Shown here: piece after piece, positions 14,699 through 22,645 of the stretch
Layout of the letters: every line of letters starts with the position of its first letter
Numbering within the stretch: the first letter of the stretch is position 1
Source of the DNA: Nitrospirota bacterium
Lineage (GTDB): Bacteria > Nitrospirota > UBA9217
NCBI GenBank assembly: GCA_029858565.1
Contig: JAOUEV010000036.1
Coordinates: 1 to 34,637, forward strand
Length of the DNA: 34,637 nucleotides
Direction of reading: 5' to 3'
Made by a program: the position numbers and the translations under genes
The notes under the pieces: generated by a model
Told to the model about the DNA's origin: nothing
The model's input: only the letters and a program-made list of their open reading frames with translations
Databases searched by the model: none

Positions 14699-15775
14699 TT
14701 ATAATTCCAGATCCCTCGGCAAACTGGTAAGGACCCGCGATCCTTCCGGAGTGACGAGAACCATGTCCTCGATCCTCACCCCGCCCCAGCCTGGCACATA
14801 TATTCCCGGTTCGATGGTGAACACCATGGCGGCTTCAACTTTTGACTTTGCCAGAGCTGACAGGGACGGTCCCTCATGAACCATCAGACCTATCCCGTGG
14901 CCGGTCGCGTGTCCGAAATGACGGCCATGGCCTGCCGCAGCGATCACATTCCTGGCCGCGGCATCGATATCCCGGCACAGCGCACCGGACTTCACTTTTT
15001 CCACAGCTTCCTGCTGTGCTTTCAGCACCAGCGCATGAATCTCCCGCTGTCGTGCCGATGGTCTACCCACACTATGGGTCCGTGTAATATCACAATAATA
15101 TCCGTCCGCCTCTGCACCAAAGTCGATGGTGACCATGTCACCTGATCGGAGTTTTCTGTTCGATACCGACGCATGCGGCATCGCTCCATTCGGTCCCGAG
15201 GCCACGATTGTATCAAAGGCCTCTTTTCGAGCACCTTTCGACCGCATCAGCCATTCGAGCTTAAGCCCCAGTTCCCGTTCCGTGATCCCCGGACGGATGA
15301 ATCGCTTGAGCTCTTCAAAAGATTCCTCGGCGCGACCAACGGCTTTTCGGATCTTTGCAAGTTCGAAAGGATCTTTCCGCGTCCGGAGTTCAGCAACAGG
15401 GTCTTTTGACGGTCGAAGGCGAAGCCCTTTTTTTCGCAGTGCGCGGATCCGGTCGAGGGTCATGTTCGACTCGTCGATCCAGAGTGTATTGATCCCGAGA
15501 TCATCCGCCGCATCACCGATCGTGCTGTAGAGGTCCTTTTTCTGGATCTGGATCCTGACTCCGGCGGCCTCGACCCTTGCTTGGAGTTTATAGCGGAAAT
15601 CCGTGATCAGCAGTGGGATTCCTGCAGAAACAAGCAGGCATCCGGACGAGCCGGAGAACCCGGTGAGATACCGCAAATTCTCCCGTTGGGTCACGAGCAT
15701 CGCGTCGATATTCCGCTTGCTCATAAGCATGCGCAGTCGCCGGACCCGTGCCGGTTCCGCTCGTTGTCGGATCAT
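14699..15775 (-). CDS. pepP: Xaa-Pro aminopeptidase, M24 family
   Basis: A 358-residue pita-bread metallopeptidase that releases N-terminal residues before proline. A creatinase-like N-terminal domain (about 1-130) begins with [18 protein letters not shown] and RYLTGFSGS. The catalytic domain carries the five metal ligands: Asp in [18 protein letters not shown] (two Asp), His in [10 protein letters not shown], Glu in [20 protein letters not shown] (two Glu). The set is intact, so it should be active, probably with two Mn2+ or Co2+. It starts with an ATG overlapping the aroQ stop (ATGA) and precedes efp, the widespread aroQ-pepP-efp arrangement. Whether it is PepP or PepQ in specificity cannot be read from the sequence. 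Confidence 0.93.
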   Translation of the reverse strand: MIRQRAEPARVRRLRMLMSKRNIDAMLVTQRENLRYLTGFSGSSGCLLVSAGIPLLITDFRYKLQARVEAAGVRIQIQKKDLYSTIGDAADDLGINTLWIDESNMTLDRIRALRKKGLRLRPSKDPVAELRTRKDPFELAKIRKAVGRAEESFEELKRFIRPGITERELGLKLEWLMRSKGARKEAFDTIVASGPNGAMPHASVSNRKLRSGDMVTIDFGAEADGYYCDITRTHSVGRPSARQREIHALVLKAQQEAVEKVKSGALCRDIDAAARNVIAAAGHGRHFGHATGHGIGLMVHEGPSLSALAKSKVEAAMVFTIEPGIYVPGWGGVRIEDMVLVTPEGSRVLTSLPRDLEL

Positions 15776-16218
15776 CGTTTTTCTGAATTATTCACAACCT
15801 GCACCGCTGCACGCAAACCGAGCAGATAGCTCTCGGCGCCAAAACCGGCTATCTGGCCTGCGGCTACACCGGAAATATACGAATGCTGCCGGAACTCCTC
15901 GCGCCGGTAGATGTTCGACAGATGGACCTCGACAGTGGGAATCCCGGTTGACGCGATCGCATCCCGAAGTGCTATGCTCGTGTGGGTATAGGCGCCTGGA
16001 TTGATCACCAGGGCATTGAAGACACCCATGGCATCCTGTATCCTCTGTACCAATTCGCCTTCATAGTTGGACTGAAAACATACCGCCTCAATGCCCATCT
16101 CCGACGCAAGATCGCTGATCCGAGCATTGATCTCCTCAAGCGAGGTGGTGCCGTAGATTCCCGGTTCACGTTTCCCCAGAAGGTTGAGATTGGGTCCATG
16201 TAATATCAGGATTTTCAT
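15772..16218 (-). CDS. aroQ: Type II 3-dehydroquinate dehydratase AroQ
   Basis: A 148-residue dodecameric-type dehydroquinase of the shikimate pathway, converting 3-dehydroquinate to 3-dehydroshikimate. Typical motifs are [20 protein letters not shown] (flexible lid with catalytic Arg and Tyr), [38 protein letters not shown] (catalytic His) and [11 protein letters not shown]. The start at 16218 fits the family N-terminus; an upstream ATG (16269) adds a stretch that runs through the terminator hairpin. The start has a weak GGTGGA ribosome site. It is the first gene of the aroQ-pepP-efp-accBC block and overlaps pepP by 4 bp. Confidence 0.95.
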   Translation of the reverse strand: MKILILHGPNLNLLGKREPGIYGTTSLEEINARISDLASEMGIEAVCFQSNYEGELVQRIQDAMGVFNALVINPGAYTHTSIALRDAIASTGIPTVEVHLSNIYRREEFRQHSYISGVAAGQIAGFGAESYLLGLRAAVQVVNNSEKR

Positions 16219-16243
16219 ATAAATGATTCCACCGATAAAAGAA

Positions 16244-16264
16244 AAAACTGCCCAGGGCAGTTTT
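16244..16264 (-). terminator. Rho-independent terminator after the roadblock gene
   Basis: AAAACTGCCC (16244-16253) pairs with GGGCAGTTTT (16255-16264) around a single central base. Reading on the minus strand it ends in a run of six T (16247 to 16242). It lies 30 bases after the roadblock stop and just before the aroQ start. Confidence 0.8.
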
Positions 16265-16293
16265 GACACGTGAGCATCGATATCGTTATTCTG

Positions 16294-16650
16294 TCAGAAC
16301 TCCTTGAGCAGTTTCGGAACGGACATGCGCAGCAGAAACCGCCCTTTACCGAAATTCCCGTCCGGCTTGATGATCAGGACCATGAAATACTCGTCGTTCA
16401 GCCGTCGAAGCATGATCATCGCCTTTTCAGCAATAACGGTTACTTCCTTTGTGGATCCAAGCTGGGCCGACTGCGATCCTTTTTCGATCTCCTTCAGAAG
16501 CGTTGAATATTCGACGGTCATGGACTGAAGATCGATATCCGTGGTCACCGCAAACTCTTCAACAGGGATCCCGTCAACGCCGACGACCAGAGCGCCAAGC
16601 GCACCCTCAGTGCCATGTACAACGTCTCTCAGGATGTCGGCAAATGACAT
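16294..16650 (-). CDS. Roadblock/LC7-domain protein
   Basis: A 118-residue single-domain protein of the roadblock/LC7 (MglB-like) type. The opening FADILRDVVHGTEGALGALVVGVDGIPVEEF and central strand EVTVIAEKAMIMLRRLNDEYFMVLIIKPDGNFGKGRFLLR are characteristic. In Myxococcus, MglB is a GTPase-activating protein for the Ras-like MglA; no MglA-like GTPase is in the window, so the partner is unknown. Its ATG shares one base with the TAA of the upstream TPR gene (TAATG), so translation is coupled and the two proteins probably act together. A terminator follows. Confidence 0.85.
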   Translation of the reverse strand: MSFADILRDVVHGTEGALGALVVGVDGIPVEEFAVTTDIDLQSMTVEYSTLLKEIEKGSQSAQLGSTKEVTVIAEKAMIMLRRLNDEYFMVLIIKPDGNFGKGRFLLRMSVPKLLKEF

Positions 16651-18086
16651 TACTGGGGTTTCTCCTTAACAACGTTCTTTAGCCATGATTCCAACCGGTC
16701 GATGGTTTCCTTGCGTCGGGCCGTCGCAGTAGAGCCGGACGGTTTGACCATTTCAGCGCCTTTTCCCGGATCGGGGCGCATAGCCGGGTCAGACAGGGAC
16801 CGGCCGGTCTGCTGTTCATCCCGCGGCGCCGTCATTGCATCTGCTGCCTGCGGTGCCGCTTTTCCCAAAGGGATCGGCTGTGAGGCCGCCGGTTTTACTT
16901 CCTGCTGTACCGGTCTCCTGACGATCGGCTCCGCAGATTCCCTGACCGCCGGCGCTGGTACTTCGGTACGCGCCGGAGGCACGGGAAAGGACTCCGCACC
17001 CTGGATGCCTGCCATCGCATGCAGTTTCAGCAGTTTTTGCTGAAGCACTTTGTTTTCTGGCCGGTCGGCCAGCATTCGCTGATAGATCTCTATGGCCTTA
17101 TCGTAAAAACCCTGGGATATATAAAGCTCGGCCAGAGTATCGGTATTTATATCATCTGCTGCTCCGGCAGCAGGCGGGAGTGCTTCAGTCGGCGACCAGG
17201 CTTCGCCAGCATCATGGTCCGCTTCCGGTTGTGATTCCAGAAAGGCCTCGCCCAGGTCGAATGCAATACTCCCCGGTTCATCCACGGATTTCGGTTTTAT
17301 CGGCGGAAGCGTTTCAGCAGCCGGGACTGTCGGCGACTTCGCCGTCACCTTTTTCGATACCGGCTGCTCCAGGATATCAGCCTCTAAAACCTCTTCTACG
17401 ATCTCCTCGGCTTCGACCTCAAGAACATCAGGCGTCTCGTTCGGCTGAAGTTCAGGTGTAGCATCAACTGTCTGAGCGACTGGAGCAGCTGCCGATGCCG
17501 CGGGAGACGCCTTGGGAACAGGGGCTCTCTCTTGTTCCTTGACAGGGACCGGAGCTGCGGAAACTGCTTTTTGAGTCGGTGACGAAGGCGCCGGGGGAAT
17601 AGCTGCTGCTATGTCCGGCGATCTGGTCTCTTCCGGAGGCTTTTGCCCCTTGGGCTTAGGTATCCTGTCTGAGATATCTTTTCCGGCCTCAAGGTCTGCT
17701 ACGATAGCCGCAAGCTCTTTATCCACAGGATTCAAAGCCTTGGCTATTTTATATCGTTCTAGAGCCTCGCTGTTCTTTCCCAGCAAAACGAACAGATCAC
17801 CGAGTTTCCGCTGGGCAAGGAGATTGTCCGGTATGGTTTTGACGACTTCCTCGAGCTCCTTTTGCGCTCCTGCCAGATCGCCCTGTTCCAAAAGGAGCCT
17901 GCCGAGGAACGAGCGCGCTGTTGCGTATCCGGGATTGTTCTTGAGCCCTTCGGAAAGGACAACAATGGCCATGTCGATCTGGCCGACCTTCTTGTACTCC
18001 TCCGCCAGCGGAACAAACAGCTTCGACTTCGGGTCCTTGGCGATCCGCTCGGATAGTTTGGCTATTTCTGAGGTATCTTTTTCCAT
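16650..18086 (-). CDS. TPR-repeat protein with Pro/Ala-rich linkers
   Basis: A 478-residue protein. Residues about 10-145 hold three to four tetratricopeptide repeats (FVPLAEEYKKVGQIDMAIVV; ATARSFLGRLLLEQGDLAGA; LAQRKLGDLFVLLGKNSEAL). A long low-complexity Pro/Ala/Glu linker follows (about 150-310), then a single TPR unit (LAELYISQGFYDKAIEIYQR) at about 325-360 and another disordered tail with an amphipathic end (TIDRLESWLKNVVK). There is no signal peptide or membrane helix. The same architecture is found upstream of roadblock genes in delta-like bacteria and suggests a scaffold. No strong ribosome site is seen before its ATG. Confidence 0.85.
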   Translation of the reverse strand: MEKDTSEIAKLSERIAKDPKSKLFVPLAEEYKKVGQIDMAIVVLSEGLKNNPGYATARSFLGRLLLEQGDLAGAQKELEEVVKTIPDNLLAQRKLGDLFVLLGKNSEALERYKIAKALNPVDKELAAIVADLEAGKDISDRIPKPKGQKPPEETRSPDIAAAIPPAPSSPTQKAVSAAPVPVKEQERAPVPKASPAASAAAPVAQTVDATPELQPNETPDVLEVEAEEIVEEVLEADILEQPVSKKVTAKSPTVPAAETLPPIKPKSVDEPGSIAFDLGEAFLESQPEADHDAGEAWSPTEALPPAAGAADDINTDTLAELYISQGFYDKAIEIYQRMLADRPENKVLQQKLLKLHAMAGIQGAESFPVPPARTEVPAPAVRESAEPIVRRPVQQEVKPAASQPIPLGKAAPQAADAMTAPRDEQQTGRSLSDPAMRPDPGKGAEMVKPSGSTATARRKETIDRLESWLKNVVKEKPQ

Positions 18087-18151
18087 GAAATCGGGCAGCT
18101 ACTGTGCCTCGGATTGCGAAATTCTACCAGAAACCCGTTTCGAAAGTCAAG

Positions 18152-19357
18152 CTAAACCCCTTGATTTGCTTTGAGTTCTCCCACTTTGTCCAGAATTTTT
18201 CCAGCCAGTTCCTGCTTGGTCAGAAGCGGAAGTGCATCTACCATTCCCGCCCGGTCGATCAGTACCGCTTTATTGGTCTCGGACGCAAATCCAGTCCCCG
18301 CGCTCCCCACCTCGTTCGCCACAATAAGATCAAGGTTTTTCTGTTCCCGCTTTCTCTTCGCCTCGTTCAGAAGATCATGGGTCTCCGCGGCAAAGCCGAC
18401 CAAGATCCTCGTCCCTTTCTCCGACGCAACCCCCTTCAAGATGTCATCGGTCCGTTCAAGAGATATCACGAGCTCGGCATCATCCTTCTTCACCTTGCGG
18501 CTCAATGCCACTGCAGGTCGGAAGTCTGAGACCGCGGCTGCCATGATGAGCACCTGACATCCGGGAAATCGTTCTGATACGGCTTGACGCATTTCCGCTG
18601 CAGTTGTCACCGGCAGGAACAGGATATCATCTGGCGCTCTCTGCTCGGTAGGACCGCTAATAAGCACTACTTCGGCCCCTCGATCACGCGCAGCAGCTGC
18701 GATCGCGTGGCCCATCCTTCCTGTGGAAGGATTGCTGATGAACCTGACGGGATCGATATATTCACGCGTCGGACCAGAAGTGACGATCATCTTGATCCCG
18801 GCAAGGTCGCACCGGGCCGCAAGTATTTTGACGGCGGCATCCACAATCGATTCCGCCGAAGCCAGCTTTCCCTTGCCTTCCACGCCGCATGCAAGCATGC
18901 CGGTCTCCGGCTCGACGATCCGTGCGCCCGTCTCGCGCAGGGTGGAGATGTTGCGCTGCACGATCGGGTTCCCGTACATGCGCGTATTCATGGCAGGGGC
19001 AATGAGCAGCGGACAATTCGTTGCAAGGAGCGCCGTGGACAGTGCATCATCGGCAATTCCAGCCGCGGCTTTTCCCAGAATATCTGCGGTCGCCGGCGCT
19101 ATGATCGCAAGATCGAGCCCGTCAGTCACGGCGATGTGGCCCAGGGAACCCCAGTCACTGCTCGAGAAATCATCATGCAGCACCGGCCGCCCGCTGATGG
19201 CTGAAAAAGTGAGCGGTGCGATGAACTGTGAAGCGTTGCGTGAAAAGACAACACGTACTTCGGCCCCTCGCTCCATCAAGCGACGGAGTATATCTGCGGC
19301 CTTGTATGCCGCGACACTCCCACTGACACCCAGAAGGATCTTCTTTCCGGACAGCAT
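18152..19357 (-). CDS. coaBC: Bifunctional CoaBC (phosphopantothenoylcysteine synthetase/decarboxylase)
   Basis: A 401-residue fusion for two steps of coenzyme A synthesis. The N-terminal flavin-dependent decarboxylase (CoaC, about 1-185) has GVSGSVAAYKAADILR, the catalytic-region APAMNTRMY and the lid GMLACGVEGKGKL. The C-terminal CTP-dependent ligase (CoaB, about 188-401) begins TSGPTREYIDPVRFISNPST and includes a KVKKDD segment and FAAETHDL. Both halves look complete. It is the last gene of the gmk-rpoZ-coaBC cluster, 17 bp after rpoZ, and is followed on the same strand by the TPR gene. Confidence 0.96.
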   Translation of the reverse strand: MLSGKKILLGVSGSVAAYKAADILRRLMERGAEVRVVFSRNASQFIAPLTFSAISGRPVLHDDFSSSDWGSLGHIAVTDGLDLAIIAPATADILGKAAAGIADDALSTALLATNCPLLIAPAMNTRMYGNPIVQRNISTLRETGARIVEPETGMLACGVEGKGKLASAESIVDAAVKILAARCDLAGIKMIVTSGPTREYIDPVRFISNPSTGRMGHAIAAAARDRGAEVVLISGPTEQRAPDDILFLPVTTAAEMRQAVSERFPGCQVLIMAAAVSDFRPAVALSRKVKKDDAELVISLERTDDILKGVASEKGTRILVGFAAETHDLLNEAKRKREQKNLDLIVANEVGSAGTGFASETNKAVLIDRAGMVDALPLLTKQELAGKILDKVGELKANQGV

Positions 19358-19374
19358 GTACAGGTTCTCCGAGG

Positions 19375-19815
19375 CTATTCCTCCGAATATTCTTCCTGAC
19401 CCGTATCCTCAGCTGCAGGCTCTTCCTCGGCGTCGGCGACGGCCTCTCCCTCGACAGCCTCGCCTTCTTCGGCGCCGGCCTGGGATTCGGTAAGATAGGC
19501 TGACAGCTCTTTGCGGATCTCCTCTTCTTTGGCGGAAAGCTGCTCCTCAATGCGTTCCTGTTCCTTCCGTTTTCTCAGCTCTTCCTTGGCCACTTTAGCA
19601 TCTTCACCGATAGTGATCTTGTAGGCGCCCAGCAGGCTTTCTTCCAGCGCTACGGTCGTGTCCTTGATCGACCGAGAGACCACCAGCGGCTGCTCTCCGC
19701 TCGACAGGTCGCGGACCCGCTGTGACGCGATGTGCACGAGGCGGAATTTCGAATCGGCCATCCGTTCGTTGAGTTCGATCGGCAGGGTAATTATGTCCTG
19801 AGCCAGTTTGTTCAT
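19375..19815 (-). CDS. rpoZ: RNA polymerase omega subunit with long acidic tail
   Basis: A 146-residue omega-type protein. The first about 70 residues carry the omega core: LPIELNERMADSKFRLVHIASQRVRDL, then VSRSIKDTTVALEESLLG. Omega binds the beta-prime C-terminus and aids RNA polymerase assembly. Position between gmk and coaBC is the classic site of rpoZ. The second half is unusual: a charged coiled-coil stretch (KEELRKRKEQERIEEQ) followed by an almost purely Glu/Ala/Gly tail, making the protein about twice the usual length. AAGGAGG precedes the ATG. Confidence 0.9.
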   Translation of the reverse strand: MNKLAQDIITLPIELNERMADSKFRLVHIASQRVRDLSSGEQPLVVSRSIKDTTVALEESLLGAYKITIGEDAKVAKEELRKRKEQERIEEQLSAKEEEIRKELSAYLTESQAGAEEGEAVEGEAVADAEEEPAAEDTGQEEYSEE

Positions 19816-19840
19816 GATAAACCTCCTTACGGTTATCTGG

Positions 19841-20452
19841 TTATTTGAGCATGTCTTCGATCCAGCCGCTCTTGAGAAGTTTCGTCCTGCATCTCTCTGC
19901 GGCGATGATCGATCTCAGTTCAGAAAGCGCCCGGTCAAAATCGCGATTCACTACAATATAATCATAGAGTTCGTACTCACGGATCTCGTCTATCGCTCGC
20001 CGCAGCCTATTGCGAATATCTTCCTCTCGGTCCGACTTCCGGTTCCGCAGCCGCTCCTCCAGGATCGCCAGCGAAGGCGGCATGATAAAAATAAAGACCG
20101 CGCCCTCGTAAGCCGCCCTGATCTGCCGTGCGCCTTGGGTATCGATATCCAGGATCACATCGATGCCGTCATGGACCATGTCGTCCAGGACGCGCTTCGA
20201 TGTTCCATATCGGTTCCCATGCACCTGGGCATGCTCGGCAAAATCGCCGGCCGCTACCATCGTTCGAAATCTATCTTCGTCGATAAAATAGTAATCCCTG
20301 CTGTCAAGTTCGCCGGGACGCGGTTTCCTGGTCGTATAGGAGATCGAATGTGTCAGATTCTCCATTGATTCGGTGATCGCTTTGCAGAGTGTTGTTTTGC
20401 CCGCACCCGACGGCGCGGATACCACGAACAGCGCTCCGTTCCGCGCGTTCAT
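19841..20452 (-). CDS. gmk: Guanylate kinase
   Basis: A 203-residue enzyme that phosphorylates GMP to GDP with ATP. The P-loop SAPSGAGKTTL is near residue 12. The GMP-binding region contains SYTTRKPRPGE and YYFIDEDRF. The lid segment is RNRKSDREEDIRNRL and the adenine-binding stretch is YIVVNRDFDRA. Length is normal. It lies upstream of rpoZ by 25 bp, and AAGGAGG precedes the ATG. In many relatives a small remA/DUF370 gene lies between yicC and gmk; here the 90-bp gap is too small and carries only a hairpin. Confidence 0.97.
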   Translation of the reverse strand: MNARNGALFVVSAPSGAGKTTLCKAITESMENLTHSISYTTRKPRPGELDSRDYYFIDEDRFRTMVAAGDFAEHAQVHGNRYGTSKRVLDDMVHDGIDVILDIDTQGARQIRAAYEGAVFIFIMPPSLAILEERLRNRKSDREEDIRNRLRRAIDEIREYELYDYIVVNRDFDRALSELRSIIAAERCRTKLLKSGWIEDMLK

Positions 20453-20471
20453 AGATCCTCCTTCTCGGCCA

Positions 20472-20487
20472 ATCCCAGACCTGGGAT
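20472..20487. other. Perfect hairpin between yicC and gmk
   Basis: ATCCCAG (20472-20478) and CTGGGAT (20481-20487) form a 7-bp inverted repeat with a 2-base spacer, ending 20 bases upstream of the gmk start and close to its ribosome site. There is no T-run, so it is not a standard terminator; it may be an mRNA stability or processing element or a protein site. Confidence 0.5.
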
Positions 20488-20542
20488 CCTTCCCGTACAG
20501 AGAAAGGCATTTAGGAGTTCCGGCAGATTGTGTGCCGCTCCC

Positions 20543-21424
20543 CTACTCGATGTTCTGGACCTGTTCTCGGATCTTTTCGAGTTCGGCCTTCATGGTGACC
20601 ACGGTCATGGCGATATGGGAATCCATGGCCTTCGAAGCTATCGTGTTCACTTCCCGTCCCATTTCCTGGATCAGGAAGTCAAGTTTCCTTCCAACAGGAT
20701 CGCCGTCCGTCCCTGCGAGCAAACGACGGAACTGGGTAAGATGGCTGTCCAGCCTCGTCAGCTCCTCGGTCACATCAGTCCTCTCGGCCAAAATTGCTAT
20801 TTCCTGTGCGATCCGCTGGGGGTCCGGCTGCTCCTTTAATATTCGGGCAACGGTTTCGGTCATTCTGCGGCGGGCCTGCTCCACGGTCTCCGGGGCCCGG
20901 TCCCTTACGACCGATGTCATGCTTGCGATGGATTCGAGCCGGCCTGCTATATCACCGGCCAGAGCAGCACCTTCATCGCTGCGCATGGTCCGCAGCCGTT
21001 CCATTGCCTGGTCAAGTGCCGGAGCGAGCATGCTCCATAAGGCTTCGGGATCGTCGCTGGAATCCTCTCGGGATATAACATCGGGAAGCCCAAGGACCGT
21101 TGCAACACTGACCTCGCCGGGAAGCGAAAAGCGATGCTGGAGCTCCCTGACAATAGTGAGATACTGTTCTGCAAGATGATGGTCAGCGGTGAGCTTCACG
21201 GCGGCGGCGTCACTGCCGGTCCTGTTGACGAAAACATCTATTCTGCCCCGGGCAAATGAACCTTGTACGGCCTTCCTGATCCGCGGCTCCAGTGCGCCGA
21301 GGTTTCGCGGCGTTTTTACCTGCACATCGAGATAACGGTTGTTCACCGAGCGCATTTCCACGGAGTATCCGCCCCGCTCACCGCTCTGGTCACCTCTCCC
21401 GAATCCTGTCATGCTTCGAATCAT
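20543..21424 (-). CDS. yicC: YicC-family endoribonuclease-like protein
   Basis: A 293-residue YicC protein. It starts MIRSMTGFGRG, the family signature, and then has SVNNRYLDVQVKTP. The C-terminal DUF1732 part has RLDSHLTQFRRLL, GRKLDFLIQEMGREVNTIASKA and a final helix KAELEKIREQVQNIE. E. coli YicC is a ring-shaped RNase acting on a small RNA; activity here is presumed from the family. The start at 21424 is fixed by the signature, while an ATG 60 bases upstream adds unrelated residues; GGAGG lies 11 bases upstream. It is followed by gmk and rpoZ, the common cluster. Confidence 0.93.
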   Translation of the reverse strand: MIRSMTGFGRGDQSGERGGYSVEMRSVNNRYLDVQVKTPRNLGALEPRIRKAVQGSFARGRIDVFVNRTGSDAAAVKLTADHHLAEQYLTIVRELQHRFSLPGEVSVATVLGLPDVISREDSSDDPEALWSMLAPALDQAMERLRTMRSDEGAALAGDIAGRLESIASMTSVVRDRAPETVEQARRRMTETVARILKEQPDPQRIAQEIAILAERTDVTEELTRLDSHLTQFRRLLAGTDGDPVGRKLDFLIQEMGREVNTIASKAMDSHIAMTVVTMKAELEKIREQVQNIE

Positions 21425-21496
21425 ACTACGAGCATCCTCCAGTTGATTACACCATCCCCGCCATCCTCCGCAAAAGCACGCCATGGCATTGGCGGA

Positions 21497-21913
21497 TCAC
21501 TTCGCTGCGTAGCTTCCCTCACCCTTTGGTTCGAAATGGTACGTTTGGACGCATCGCTCGCCACATACCCCCCAAAAATAGCGGACTTCAACTTCCCACG
21601 CAGTGGTAATCGTCATTATTTGCCGATCCTCGTGACGCAAGATCAGGAAATTCTCCGCCGTTAACGGAAGGTCGTACCCTTTTGCCTTCACGGCGAGGTC
21701 ATTCTTTATCTCATCATCCTTCAGCACCTGCCCCATGGTCGCCTTTGATTTAATATCATCTTCCAGGCGCCAGAAGTCCATGTTTACAGAAAGCCACTTA
21801 ATGCCAATATGTACAACTGAAAATATCACAAGAAGCAGCAAGAAAACTTTTAAATTACTTGCACCCCGTTCGCCGGAACATACCATCATGCCACGATCTC
21901 CTCTCGTTGTCAT
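21497..21913 (-). CDS. Small single-pass membrane protein downstream of lepB (DUF4845-like)
   Basis: A 138-residue protein with one hydrophobic segment at about 21-40 (LKVFLLLLVIFSVVHIGIKW) and a C-terminal domain of about 95 residues outside it, with two cysteines in WGVCGERCVQTYHF that could pair. Start 21913 overlaps the lepB stop (ATGA, 4 bp), implying coupled translation. In gammaproteobacteria a DUF4845 membrane protein of similar plan lies just after lepB; this protein has a similar size and anchor and may belong to that group, but I am not certain. Its role is unknown. Confidence 0.6.
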   Translation of the reverse strand: MTTRGDRGMMVCSGERGASNLKVFLLLLVIFSVVHIGIKWLSVNMDFWRLEDDIKSKATMGQVLKDDEIKNDLAVKAKGYDLPLTAENFLILRHEDRQIMTITTAWEVEVRYFWGVCGERCVQTYHFEPKGEGSYAAK

Positions 21914-22620
21914 CTGATCAGGTTCCCGATGCGTTCCCACCGCAGCCACCGGTCATTGCCGTCCCAGGACCAATAAATGATCAACGCTCTGCCTAGGATC
22001 TTCTCGTATTTCACGAAACCCCATATCCTGCTGTCCTGGCTGTTGTCGCGATTATCGCCCATGACAAAAACGGAGTCCTTGGGCACGGTCACGGGCCCGA
22101 AATTTTTGTCTTTCTGGTCCTGCAGGAACTGAACCAGATGGACCATGGTTCCCAGGCGCTCCGTTCCGATCCGCGCCGGAGAACCGAAGGGCTCGTTGTC
22201 GCGATCATTACTCTTTTCCTCGCCCTGTTCTTCGAATGGAACGACCTCGTTGTTGATGAGCAGTTTTCCGCTGTTGATCTGTATCTTGTCTCCCGGAAGC
22301 CCGATGATACGCTTGATAAAGTTCTTGTCCTCGTTCTCAGGATACTTGAACACGATGACATCTCCCCGCTTTGGCTCCTTCCAGGAGAAGATCCTGGTAT
22401 CGGTAAAGGGGATGCGGGGGCCGTATATGAACTTGTTCACCAGCAGATGGTCCCCGATCGTTAGTGTCGGGATCATGGAACCCGAGGGAATCTTGAAAGC
22501 CTCCACGACAAACTGTCGGATGAACAGCGCGACCACGGCAGCGATAAGGAATGGTTCGACCCATTCCTTGTAAAAAGACTTGATACGCTTTGGTTCTTCC
22601 TGATCATTGTCCTCTGCCAT
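21910..22620 (-). CDS. lepB: Signal peptidase I
   Basis: A 236-residue S26 peptidase that cleaves signal peptides on the periplasmic side. A transmembrane anchor lies at about 22-40 (PFLIAAVVALFIRQFVVEAF). Box B has the catalytic serine in KIPSGSMIPTL, and box D has the general-base lysine in NFIKRIIGLPGD. Box E is VFVMGDNRDNSQDSR. It is a single-anchor form as in many Gram-positive and delta-like bacteria, rather than the two-anchor E. coli enzyme. GGAGG precedes the ATG. It is 25 bp downstream of lepA, the conserved lepA-lepB pair. Confidence 0.96.
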   Translation of the reverse strand: MAEDNDQEEPKRIKSFYKEWVEPFLIAAVVALFIRQFVVEAFKIPSGSMIPTLTIGDHLLVNKFIYGPRIPFTDTRIFSWKEPKRGDVIVFKYPENEDKNFIKRIIGLPGDKIQINSGKLLINNEVVPFEEQGEEKSNDRDNEPFGSPARIGTERLGTMVHLVQFLQDQKDKNFGPVTVPKDSVFVMGDNRDNSQDSRIWGFVKYEKILGRALIIYWSWDGNDRWLRWERIGNLIR

Positions 22621-22645
22621 GAAACCTCCGTAACCGCGGGGCAGC

